From the NCBI GenBank assembly GCA_017514645.1, contig JAFWJP010000219.1, forward strand, positions 1-23,096: a stretch of 23,096 bases of DNA, in the 5' to 3' direction. A program made the position numbers and the translations under genes. This DNA is from Solobacterium sp. (GTDB lineage: Bacteria; Bacillota_I; Bacilli_A; Erysipelotrichales; Erysipelotrichaceae). The notes under the pieces are model-generated. The model saw nothing but the letters and a program-made list of their open reading frames with translations, searched no databases and had not been told where the DNA came from. This document shows positions 15,277 through 21,610 of the stretch, piece after piece (position 1 is the stretch's first letter; each line of letters begins with the position of its first letter).

Positions 15277-16239
15277 TCACTTGTTCAAACTTAAAAATGT
15301 CTGAACTTCCTTCCGGGACGGCATGGCTTTCAGCGCACCTTTGCGCGTTGTGATCAGCGATGCCGCGGCACTGGCAAACACTGCACTCTGTACCAGTTTC
15401 TCCATGGTCAGATGATCCATGCCGGTTTCCAGGATCCCGTCCAGCATGCAGGCACAGAACGTGTCACCTGCCCCGGTCGTCTCAATCGTATTCTCCTGGA
15501 GAAACGGCGGAATGTCTCTTCGTTCGCCATTGAAGTAAATACGGCTGCCTTCCGGACCGAGTGTCAGGAAGATGACCGGGATGGCAAAGCGTTCCTGCAG
15601 CCAGGCAATCCCTTCATCGTAGTCGTCTTTCCCGCTCAGCCAGAGGATCTCGTTGTCCGCAATCTTAAGAATATCGCAGTGTGCCATTCCCCAGAGGATC
15701 TGTTCCCGGGCTTCTGATTCCGAGGACCAGAGCGGCATGCGCAGGTTCGGATCATAGGAGCGCAGGACCTGGTTTTCCTCCGCAATGCGCAGAGCTTTCT
15801 GCGTCGCGGTGCGTACCGGTTCTCCGGTCAGGGACAGCGACCCGAAGTGGAAGATCCGGGCATTGCGGATCAGGTCTTCATTGATCTCGTCTTCCTTCAG
15901 CATCATATCGGCACCCGGATTTCGGTAGAAGGAGAAATCGCGGTCTCCGTCCGGAAGCTTGTGCACGAATGCCAGCGTGCTATGGATTTCCTTGTCCATC
16001 ATCAGGCCACAAAGATCCACACCGCAGGATTCCACCGCTTCCCTCAGCTGCCTGCCGAATCCATCATCACCGACCTTGCCGATGAATGCCGTCTTTCTGC
16101 CGAGATTCTGCAGCATGGACAGTACATTGCAGGGGGCTCCGCCGGGATTGGCTTCAAACTGCAGATTTCCCTGTGCAGAGGGCTCTGCCGCAATAAAGTC
16201 GATCAGAAGTTCTCCCAGTGCTGTTACATCGTATTTCAT
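15277..16239 (-). CDS. PfkB-family carbohydrate kinase (fructokinase-like)
   Basis: The 320-residue length and motifs are those of ScrK-like ribokinase-family sugar kinases. They include LGELLIDFI near the N-terminus, the PfkB signature 1 region NPGGAPCNVLSMLQNLG (31-47), FIGKVGDDGFGRQL (52-65) and signature 2 ETTGAGDTFCACMLDG (253-268), with D259 as the presumed catalytic base and the GAGD anion hole. Such kinases phosphorylate fructose or similar ketoses with ATP in the cytoplasm. The gene follows an AGE-family isomerase by 4 bases, with AAGGAG before its ATG, so the pair probably converts an aldose to a ketose and then to a ketose phosphate. Fructose is the default guess. 6-deoxy-6-sulfofructose, the substrate of the PfkB kinase YihV, is a less likely alternative because the N-terminal motifs look ScrK-like. 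Confidence 0.9.
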   Translation of the reverse strand: MKYDVTALGELLIDFIAAEPSAQGNLQFEANPGGAPCNVLSMLQNLGRKTAFIGKVGDDGFGRQLREAVESCGVDLCGLMMDKEIHSTLAFVHKLPDGDRDFSFYRNPGADMMLKEDEINEDLIRNARIFHFGSLSLTGEPVRTATQKALRIAEENQVLRSYDPNLRMPLWSSESEAREQILWGMAHCDILKIADNEILWLSGKDDYDEGIAWLQERFAIPVIFLTLGPEGSRIYFNGERRDIPPFLQENTIETTGAGDTFCACMLDGILETGMDHLTMEKLVQSAVFASAAASLITTRKGALKAMPSRKEVQTFLSLNK

Positions 16240-16243
16240 GGTT

Positions 16244-17488
16244 CTATTCTCCTTCCAGGTACAAACCCCGCTTTACAGCGACCGCAACGGATACGGAAGG
16301 ATCCAGCTTCGGTATCAGCGTCGACTGCAGGGCATGATAGATATCACTCTTGCCCGGCCATACCGTTTCCTTCAGCTGATTGTGTTCATCCAGCTGGTGG
16401 AACCAGGAACCGTTGACCTGATCATGTACAGTTTCATCCAGGTACTGCATATACATCGCGTAGTGTTCCTTGTAGAGCGGGTTCCCCGTCACATGGTACA
16501 GAACAGCGGATGTATTGATGGCTTCTGCCAGCGTCCAGTGCATACGGTCGTGCACAACGGGTTTCCCGTCCCAGCCGGTCGTATAGACGATCCCCGGCTC
16601 ACCGTCCGCATTCCAGCCGTCCGCGATCGCCTGCTCGTACAGCCGGCACGCTTTGGCAATATACGGCTCTGCCTGTTCCGGTGCATCCCGGAACGTGGAC
16701 AGTGCCCACTGGGTGACAAGTCTTCCCCACTCGATCCCGTGACCGGGTGTTGCGCCGTACGGCTTGAACGGATCGTCCGGCTTGTCTGCGTTGTATTCCA
16801 GGTCCGGCACCCAGTCTTCCGTGAAGTGTTCCGGGATTCTCCAGTGATTGTCTTCCGCCCAGTTCAGTACGTGTTCGATGATGCGTCCTGCCCGTTTCCG
16901 CCAGATCTCTTCCCCTGTAACATCCGCAGCCGCAAGGAACGCTTCCACGGAATGCATGTTCGCGTTCAGACCGCGGTAAGGCTCCAGCCGCCGGAACTCC
17001 GTATTCCAGGTGTCCACGGACAGGCCCTTGTCATCATCCCAGAATTTTCTCAGGAAGATCTCCGTACTGTCATCCAGGAGTTCCTTTGCGCCGGGTCTTC
17101 CGGCAAGATACGCACTGCACGCCGCAAGGATCACGAACGCATGACCGTAGCACTGCTTTTCCGGCAAAGGTACACCTTCCGGCAGGATCCCGGGATAGTA
17201 GCCGCCGTTGATATAGTCGTACAGGACTGTACACAGGCCCTTGACCGCCTGATCGACCAGCGCGTCGCTGCCCGGAAACCCCAGCGCACTGCCGATGGAA
17301 TAGACATGCGCCATCCGGCATGTGATCCAGGTTTCCCGCGCACGTTCCGTCATCGGTGCTCCGTCACTGCCGAGGTAATAGGACGTACCGTCCGGTGCCG
17401 GAAACCTGACCCCGAACGCCAGCAGTTCATTCTGCAGCTCCGTCAGAAACGCTCTGTTCTCTGCCGTATCCAGTATGTATTTCTTCAT
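16244..17488 (-). CDS. AGE-family aldose-ketose isomerase (YihS / mannose isomerase type)
   Basis: From the ATG at 17488 the protein is 414 residues, nearly the length of E. coli YihS. An in-frame upstream start at 17590 would add 34 unconserved residues across a terminator and lacks a ribosome site, while 17488 has GAGGG 8 bases upstream. The alpha6/alpha6-barrel family landmarks match YihS as I remember it: ETWITCRMAHVYS (52-64), YRGLNANMHSVEAF (171-184, H179), YGATPGHGIEWGRL (244-257, H250), EPGIVYTTGWDGKPVV (297-312) and KSDIYHAL (380-387, H385). These three histidines correspond to the YihS active-site histidines. YihS isomerises sulfoquinovose to sulfofructose and also interconverts mannose, fructose and glucose. 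The downstream kinase suggests mannose or sulfoquinovose use; no transporter or aldolase is visible to decide. Confidence 0.85.
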   Translation of the reverse strand: MKKYILDTAENRAFLTELQNELLAFGVRFPAPDGTSYYLGSDGAPMTERARETWITCRMAHVYSIGSALGFPGSDALVDQAVKGLCTVLYDYINGGYYPGILPEGVPLPEKQCYGHAFVILAACSAYLAGRPGAKELLDDSTEIFLRKFWDDDKGLSVDTWNTEFRRLEPYRGLNANMHSVEAFLAAADVTGEEIWRKRAGRIIEHVLNWAEDNHWRIPEHFTEDWVPDLEYNADKPDDPFKPYGATPGHGIEWGRLVTQWALSTFRDAPEQAEPYIAKACRLYEQAIADGWNADGEPGIVYTTGWDGKPVVHDRMHWTLAEAINTSAVLYHVTGNPLYKEHYAMYMQYLDETVHDQVNGSWFHQLDEHNQLKETVWPGKSDIYHALQSTLIPKLDPSVSVAVAVKRGLYLEGE

Positions 17489-17521
17489 TGTACAGACCCT
17501 CACTTCTGTGTTCCTACCTTC

Positions 17522-17530
17522 AGAATAGCA
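17522..17530 (-). promoter_or_regulatory. Possible extended -10 promoter of the isomerase-kinase operon
   Basis: The minus strand reads TGCTATTCT (TG-n-TATTCT) just after the upstream terminator, about 34 bases before the isomerase ATG. No -35 is recognisable. It is proposed because a strong terminator immediately upstream makes an independent promoter necessary. Confidence 0.35.
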
Positions 17531-17532
17531 TG

Positions 17533-17557
17533 AAAAAACGGACATTCCGTCCGTTTT
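17533..17557 (-). terminator. Intrinsic terminator after the 271-aa hypothetical gene
   Basis: A stem of AAAACGGAC (17535-17543) and GTCCGTTTT (17549-17557) has a 5-base loop. On the minus strand the stem runs into six consecutive Ts (17538 to 17533). It begins 5 bases after the TAG stop at 17563. This is the best-formed intrinsic terminator in the window. Confidence 0.85.
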
Positions 17558-17562
17558 CTGTC

Positions 17563-18378
17563 CTACGCTTCTTTCGGAGGAATCCGCCACATTTCCGAGT
17601 AGCTCAGGAAGGAGACCTCATCTGCGTTGATCTTTGCCTGGTTGCGCTGTCTGTGCACATTTCCTTCATGTGCCTTGTTCAGGATGTCCTTGTTCACCAT
17701 GTACTGAACATAGACGACCTTCTTCAGCAGGAACCATTTAATTACATACTCATAGATATTCGATGTTCTGTCTTCCAGTTCACTCAGTACTCCCGTAGCT
17801 TCTTCCTTCAGTGCTTCGGCTGCTTTCAGTGCCTGTTCCTTCAGGTCTTCGTAGTTTCCGAAATGATTATGGTCAAGACCACGCTGAACAGCACCTGCCT
17901 TCTTTACCTGCAGGTCTTCCCAGGTCTTTACCAGAATATCCGGAGTTTCTGCGCATACAGCCACAATTTCATTCTGACACTGTGCACCGAGTCCTCCCGG
18001 TTCTGTCAGACAGTAATAGTAACCCTTTGCGAATATGTATCCGTTCTGCTCATTCGGAACGATCAGGATGGCCCTGTCGTTATCGTCTTTTCTTGTGTAC
18101 AGCAGATACGGGAAGCGGAGCGGTCTACCAACGAGTTTGAATACGTCTTTGTAGCGGATGATTTGATTGCTGATCGCGCTGCGGCTTATGGTGCTCAACA
18201 GCCCGGCGCACACCCTGCATTCAGGGTCAGAGGCGACTACAGCATTGAAGGCTTCTTTCAGGATAGGATCAAGATCCTCCTCGTTGCTCAGATAATCTTC
18301 CAGGTAACCATTGAAGTCACAATCGTTTCCCCCATGGCGACTGTCGAGCATCTGGGCAAGTATCTCGAAAACAGCCAT
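17563..18378 (-). CDS. Hypothetical protein, unrecognised family
   Basis: I do not recognise this 271-residue protein. It has no signal peptide or clear membrane segment. It starts with an acidic helical N-terminus, has one CRVC pair near residue 55, a central beta-rich stretch (about 80-125, with YLLYTRKDDNDRAILIVPN then GYIFAKGYYY), and a helical C-terminal half. That half includes the alanine/glutamate-rich ALKAAEALKEEATGVLSEL near 180 and an aromatic/basic run around 210-225. It is a single-gene unit: a good promoter (ATGACA-16-TATAAT) and GGAGG lie upstream and a strong terminator lies directly after the stop. Its base composition is a little lower in GC than the housekeeping genes. The upstream region is clearly AT-rich, so the gene may be an insertion into this locus; that is only suggestive. 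Coding status is well supported by start, stop and signals; function is unknown. Confidence 0.8.
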   Translation of the reverse strand: MAVFEILAQMLDSRHGGNDCDFNGYLEDYLSNEEDLDPILKEAFNAVVASDPECRVCAGLLSTISRSAISNQIIRYKDVFKLVGRPLRFPYLLYTRKDDNDRAILIVPNEQNGYIFAKGYYYCLTEPGGLGAQCQNEIVAVCAETPDILVKTWEDLQVKKAGAVQRGLDHNHFGNYEDLKEQALKAAEALKEEATGVLSELEDRTSNIYEYVIKWFLLKKVVYVQYMVNKDILNKAHEGNVHRQRNQAKINADEVSFLSYSEMWRIPPKEA

Positions 18379-18403
18379 AAGTCCTCCATTTTCATATGGT
18401 TAC

Positions 18404-18431
18404 ATTATAGAGGTAAAATCCTTTTTGTCAT
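18404..18431 (-). promoter_or_regulatory. Sigma-A promoter of the 271-aa hypothetical gene
   Basis: The minus strand has ATGACA (18431-18426, 5 of 6 matches to TTGACA), a 16-bp spacer and a perfect TATAAT (18409-18404). A GGAGG follows before the ATG at 18378. It is the strongest two-element promoter seen in the window. Confidence 0.75.
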
Positions 18432-18553
18432 TAGAGAAATGGCGTTCAAAAAGACAAAGTCAAAAGTTGTTGAAAATATTTCTGAAAATGACCGTCAGTC
18501 GGTTTTCCCCCATCTGTTAAAACAGTTCATATACCGCATAATCATCACGTTTC
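18432..18553. other. AT-rich intergenic segment with a 39-codon plus-strand open frame
   Basis: The segment 18421-18540 is about 35% GC by my count, against mid-50s around it. The only open frame of note runs from the ATG at 18439 to the TAA at 18558 on the plus strand. It encodes a basic 39-residue peptide (starts MAFKKTKSKVVENISEND) with only a weak AGAG before the ATG. It may be a remnant of a lost gene, a small protein or chance. Otherwise I see nothing in it. Confidence 0.3.
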
Positions 18554-18583
18554 AATAAAGAAAGACTGTTTCATGAACAGTCT
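18554..18583 (-). terminator. Intrinsic terminator of the queT-vanY-membrane protein operon
   Basis: Arms AGACTGTT (18563-18570) and AACAGTCT (18576-18583) form a perfect 8-bp stem with a 5-base loop. On the minus strand it is followed by TTCTTTATTG. It lies 27 bases after the stop codon at 18611. The T-tract is interrupted, so efficiency may be moderate. Confidence 0.7.
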
Positions 18584-18610
18584 GTGAAATTCAGCAAAAC
18601 CAGAAGTTTT

Positions 18611-19135
18611 TCAGTAGATGGAATGCAGTCTGCCGTCACCGGAAGGCTCTGTTCCGGTCAGAATGATCCCGGGATTCCTGTCCTTTAGAAACGCGAAGAC
18701 ACGCTGTGCCTGCGCTTCCGAACCGGCTTCAGCCGTATATTCCCTGTCTTCACCCGTGAGTGCAAGAAGATGTTTTCCCTTGACCGGATGATACTCCGCT
18801 TCCTTCAGCACGGCATACGGATGCTCTGCCACAGTCTTTCCGTCAAAGTACAGAAAACTGTCCCCGCTCAGAACACAGCGTCCCAGCAGAATACCATCCT
18901 CGTACTGCGACACATCCGGCAGAGCCTTCAGCTGCTTTCCCAGCCGGTATCTGTCATAGCGGTACTTCACCAGGAGGATACCGACCAGAATGCCTGCCGC
19001 AGCCAGCAGAAGACGCCTTCCCGGTGTAGGATCCTTCATGTACAGATACAGTGCCGGAAACAGCGCGACAGGGCACAGTGCCACGAACGGATAGTACCGG
19101 ACAACCACAAACGATTCAAAATACTTTCTGATCAT
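18611..19135 (-). CDS. Small membrane protein of unknown function
   Basis: From the ATG at 19135 this protein has 174 residues. The frame is open to a TTG at 19180, but that would overlap the carboxypeptidase and lacks a ribosome site, so I prefer the ATG, 1 base after the upstream stop. The order is a short basic N-terminus, two hydrophobic segments (about 11-31 and 38-56), then a cytoplasmic domain of roughly 115 residues. That domain has alternating beta-strand-like stretches, such as GILLGRCVLSGDSFLYFDG, and a final helix (AQAQRVFAFLKDRNPG). The layout of two membrane helices plus a small beta domain is reminiscent of PH-like (YcxB-type) membrane proteins. I cannot support a family name. 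It is probably co-transcribed with the VanY-like gene and queT. Confidence 0.7.
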   Translation of the reverse strand: MIRKYFESFVVVRYYPFVALCPVALFPALYLYMKDPTPGRRLLLAAAGILVGILLVKYRYDRYRLGKQLKALPDVSQYEDGILLGRCVLSGDSFLYFDGKTVAEHPYAVLKEAEYHPVKGKHLLALTGEDREYTAEAGSEAQAQRVFAFLKDRNPGIILTGTEPSGDGRLHSIY

Positions 19136-19136
19136 A

Positions 19137-20048
19137 TTACTTGTATACCGTGCCGCCTTCGACACCGAAATACTCTTCAAAGGAATAGAACGGATCCACG
19201 TTGTAGATCGCTGTTGCGGTCTCTACGCCGACGTAGCGGAAATGCCACGGTTCATACGCATAGCCCGTGATTTCGGCTTTATCCTTGGGATAGCGCATGA
19301 TGAAACCGTAGTTGTGCGCATTGTCGCGCAGCCATACCGCACTCGCTGTATTCTCGAATTCCTGGGTGAAATCCACACCGCCGCCTTCAACGAAATCCAG
19401 GGCCAGTCCGGTCTGGTGATCGGAATACCCCGGTCTGGAACTGATGCGGTCCGCACGCTCCACACCGTACTGTGCGACATAGCCGTCATACAGCTGTTTC
19501 TGATAACTCTCACTGCGGTACGCAGAACTGAATGTCAGCGTAATTCCTTCCGCTGCAGCGGCCTTGGTCATTTCTGCGACCGCATAGGCTGCCTCTGCCC
19601 GCATATACGGAGCAATCGTTCCATGTCCGCCGATCTCGTTGACATTGATCAGATCCGCCGGCTCATAGCCCTGAGGCAGCCGGTGAGTTTTGTTTGCCAC
19701 GATGAGCAGGCTGTTGACATCGGTGAAGACCGGGTCCTCTGCGGCTGCAGGCTCCGGCGTCCACGTTTCCGCAGGCTGTGTTTCCTGCGGCTGTACGATC
19801 ACCTGTTCCGTCGCTTCCGGTGTCTGTTCCGGTTCAGCCGGTATGCTTTCTGCCGCTTCCGGGCTTTCTTCCGGAGCGGAAACGGTTTCCGCCGGTTCGC
19901 TTTCCGGCGGTTCCGGCGACGGTGTCGTCTCAGCAGGTACCGGCTCTTCCGTCTCCTGACGGGACACGATCAGCTGTCTGCCGAACAGTCCGATAACAAG
20001 CAGAACGAGCAGGACTGCCAGGATCAGTTTTGAAAACATACCGCGCAT
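19137..20048 (-). CDS. VanY-like D-alanyl-D-alanine carboxypeptidase, membrane-anchored
   Basis: From the ATG at 20048 the protein has 303 residues: GGAAGGA is well placed there, while the earlier in-frame codon at 20090 lies inside queT. A single hydrophobic N-terminal anchor (about 7-23) is followed by a long Pro/Glu/Ala/Thr-rich spacer (about 31-105), suited to spanning the cell wall. The C-terminal zinc peptidase domain has SAYRS (175-179), SDHQTGLALD (209-218) and EPWHFRYVG (266-274). The inferred zinc ligands are H211, D218 and H269, with E266 as the catalytic base. The enzyme would trim the terminal D-alanine of peptidoglycan stem peptides. No vanA/vanH/vanX genes are near, so this is ordinary wall maturation or recycling rather than a glycopeptide-resistance cluster. 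Confidence 0.93.
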   Translation of the reverse strand: MRGMFSKLILAVLLVLLVIGLFGRQLIVSRQETEEPVPAETTPSPEPPESEPAETVSAPEESPEAAESIPAEPEQTPEATEQVIVQPQETQPAETWTPEPAAAEDPVFTDVNSLLIVANKTHRLPQGYEPADLINVNEIGGHGTIAPYMRAEAAYAVAEMTKAAAAEGITLTFSSAYRSESYQKQLYDGYVAQYGVERADRISSRPGYSDHQTGLALDFVEGGGVDFTQEFENTASAVWLRDNAHNYGFIMRYPKDKAEITGYAYEPWHFRYVGVETATAIYNVDPFYSFEEYFGVEGGTVYK

Positions 20049-20053
20049 AGTAG

Positions 20054-20563
20054 TTATCCTTCCTTGAAATACTGTGTTTTTGCCAGCCACTGTACCAGGA
20101 ACCAGCCCAGTACGACCGAGATCAGTTCACCGACCGCGACTTCCAGTCCGCAGATCAGGGAACCCCGAATGATATTGTCCGGGAAGAACAGAACACCGAG
20201 TTCCGCTCCCACGATGAGAAAATTCCAGAATACCGGCTGAAGAATGCTCAGTACCGGAAGATCTTTGTATTTCCGGTCCCGCAGCTTCCATGTCAGCCAG
20301 GCTGCGATCAATGTTGCGGAAGTACCGACCACAGAATCGATCATACCGGTCGGATTGGCCCCGGTCATTGCACCGATGAGGTTCGTCAGGAAACATCCCA
20401 GGGTTACCGCGGGAATCGCGGGTCTGTAGATCAGCGGCAATAATGTGAGCGCTTCGGATATCCGGACCTGGACCGGTCCGTACACCAGCGGTGCAATTGC
20501 GAGGGATACAGCCGTATAGACTGCAGCGATCATAGCGATCTTCGCCATGTCTTTTGTGTTCAT
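20054..20563 (-). CDS. queT: QueT-family ECF transporter S component (queuosine precursor uptake)
   Basis: The 169-residue integral membrane protein has about five or six hydrophobic segments. It shows the QueT family pattern: MAKIAMIAAVYTAVSLA near the N-terminus, then GPVQVRISEALTLLPLIY (29-46), TLGCFLTNLIGAMTG (54-68) and an acidic GLEVAVGELIS segment near 140. QueT is the substrate-binding subunit that works with the shared ECF module (EcfA, EcfA', EcfT, encoded elsewhere) to import a precursor such as preQ1 or queuine for tRNA queuosine. The gene has an AAGGAG 8 bases before the ATG and a structured 63-base leader that may be a preQ1 riboswitch. The substrate assignment rests on family membership. 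Confidence 0.9.
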   Translation of the reverse strand: MNTKDMAKIAMIAAVYTAVSLAIAPLVYGPVQVRISEALTLLPLIYRPAIPAVTLGCFLTNLIGAMTGANPTGMIDSVVGTSATLIAAWLTWKLRDRKYKDLPVLSILQPVFWNFLIVGAELGVLFFPDNIIRGSLICGLEVAVGELISVVLGWFLVQWLAKTQYFKEG

Positions 20564-20626
20564 CTTGTTATCTCCTTATTTTGGGTATACGTCAGGTAGC
20601 CGCTACTGACGGGGTTCTTGACCCAG
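20564..20626 (-). promoter_or_regulatory. Structured 5' leader of queT, candidate preQ1-responsive riboswitch
   Basis: On the minus strand the leader holds TGGGT (20625-20621), an immediate partner ACCC (20615-20612), and a hairpin with CGTCAG / CTGACG arms (20611-20606 and 20595-20590) extended by TAG/CTA. A second ACCCA (20586-20582) lies five bases before the AAGGAG ribosome site (20577-20572). TGGGT can pair with either ACCC copy, so two exclusive folds exist, one placing a helix next to the ribosome site. The downstream gene makes preQ1 the obvious ligand. The class I tail (TAAAAAACTA) is absent and class II looks different; class III or a new type would remain. Pairings are visible; function is inferred. 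Confidence 0.45.
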
Positions 20627-20632
20627 AGAACA

Positions 20633-20661
20633 AGTATACTACAAAAGACAGAGAATGCCTA
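20633..20661 (-). promoter_or_regulatory. Promoter of the queT operon
   Basis: The minus strand shows TAGGCA (20661-20656, 4 of 6 to TTGACA), a 17-bp spacer and TATACT (20638-20633, 5 of 6 to TATAAT). The start would fall near 20626, giving a leader of about 63 bases. It sits just after the stop codon of the upstream DUF1848 gene (20668). Confidence 0.55.
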
Positions 20662-20667
20662 TGAGGA

Positions 20668-21594
20668 TTACAGAAGACGCAGACGCTGATCGATCCAGGA
20701 CCGCTGCTGTGCATCCCGCACGATATCCCCTTCCTCATAGTTTCCCAGCAGGAACGGGGAGGCAGGATCATGAACCGCGTGGTTTTTCCTCACCTGCTGC
20801 GCGTCGCTGTTCGCATAGCAGTACCGGCATAAATGCATGCATGTATCATATGCGCCGATATCGTTGGAGAGATAGCAGGTACAGATCTTCCGGCCGGGTG
20901 TGTATTTCGGAACGGACAGCGGTTTCCCGAGCGCTTTCTCAAGGTCTTCGGTCCGGGCACAGCCAGAACAGTCCGCGCCGTACGGTTCCAGAGCCGTACC
21001 CTCCACACATGTTTTCAGTTTCATTCCGTATTCACCCGCGATCCGGATCAGTTCTTTGCCCAGTGTGATCTGTTCGGAAAGAGATACTTCCCTCACATCG
21101 GGATAGTTCTTCAGCACCTTTGCGTACAGGTCGATGAAGGAGATCACGACCGTATCCGTATATCCCGCCAGTTCCGAAGCGATCGTCCGGAACGCCCGCA
21201 GATGATAATCCAGGGAATACTTCTCACTCAGAAAGACAGGATCATAGCGCCAGACGATCCGGTGTTTTCCGACCTGCCTGCTCAGTTCCTGAAATGTACG
21301 GATCAGTTCATGCTTGTCCGGAACGTTCGGTTCCATATCCTTTCCGTACGGAGTCAGGGTCATATGCCAGAGCTGTCCGTAATCAGCCAGCAAATGAAGA
21401 TAAGGAAAAAACGGTTTCGGTTTTTTGGTGCCGAACACAATGAGATCCACCGTGTCCGGATCCAGCCGGAACCGTGTCACCAGCTCATGCCGGTACGGGC
21501 TGCGTACGCAGACCATGCCCTCTTTCAGCCTGTTTGCAAACCATTCCGCGTAGAATGCCGGAATGTCTGTCCGCTGTCCAGTATTGATGATCAT
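20668..21594 (-). CDS. DUF1848 family cysteine-rich protein
   Basis: The ATG at 21594 gives 308 residues beginning MIINTGQRTDIPAFYAEWFANRL-like, the usual DUF1848 N-terminus. A longer frame from a TTG at 21627 overlaps the upstream gene and is unlikely. The family has no established function. Visible features are an N-terminal half likely forming a TIM-barrel-like fold (LIVFGTKKPKPF near 51-62, HRIVWRYDPVF near 111-121) and eight cysteines, seven of them in the C-terminal third. C252-x3-C256-x2-C259 (inside CMHLCRYCYAN) has exactly the radical-SAM spacing; C238/C240 and C209/C212 are further pairs. An iron-sulfur cluster is therefore plausible. It lies 16 bases downstream of the lipoprotein gene, so is probably co-transcribed with it. 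Confidence 0.88.
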   Translation of the reverse strand: MIINTGQRTDIPAFYAEWFANRLKEGMVCVRSPYRHELVTRFRLDPDTVDLIVFGTKKPKPFFPYLHLLADYGQLWHMTLTPYGKDMEPNVPDKHELIRTFQELSRQVGKHRIVWRYDPVFLSEKYSLDYHLRAFRTIASELAGYTDTVVISFIDLYAKVLKNYPDVREVSLSEQITLGKELIRIAGEYGMKLKTCVEGTALEPYGADCSGCARTEDLEKALGKPLSVPKYTPGRKICTCYLSNDIGAYDTCMHLCRYCYANSDAQQVRKNHAVHDPASPFLLGNYEEGDIVRDAQQRSWIDQRLRLL

Positions 21595-21610
21595 CGTAAC
21601 TGCATCCTGA

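Noticed and set aside
15959..17533. 524-codon plus-strand open frame opposite the kinase and isomerase
   Set aside because: Antisense shadow crossing a gene boundary, with no ribosome site and no recognisable motif; the minus-strand genes carry full family signatures.
17489..17590. 34-residue N-terminal extension of the YihS-like isomerase
   Set aside because: It would run through the terminator hairpin and into the end of the upstream gene, has no ribosome site, and aligns with nothing in the family; the ATG at 17488 has GAGGG upstream.
19136..19180. TTG start for the small membrane protein
   Set aside because: It overlaps the carboxypeptidase by 44 bases without a ribosome site; the ATG at 19135 directly follows the stop codon of the upstream gene.
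19137..20048. Vancomycin-resistance locus suggested by the VanY-like gene
   Set aside because: No vanH, vanA, vanX or VanRS-like genes are near, and VanY-type carboxypeptidases are widespread in ordinary peptidoglycan metabolism.
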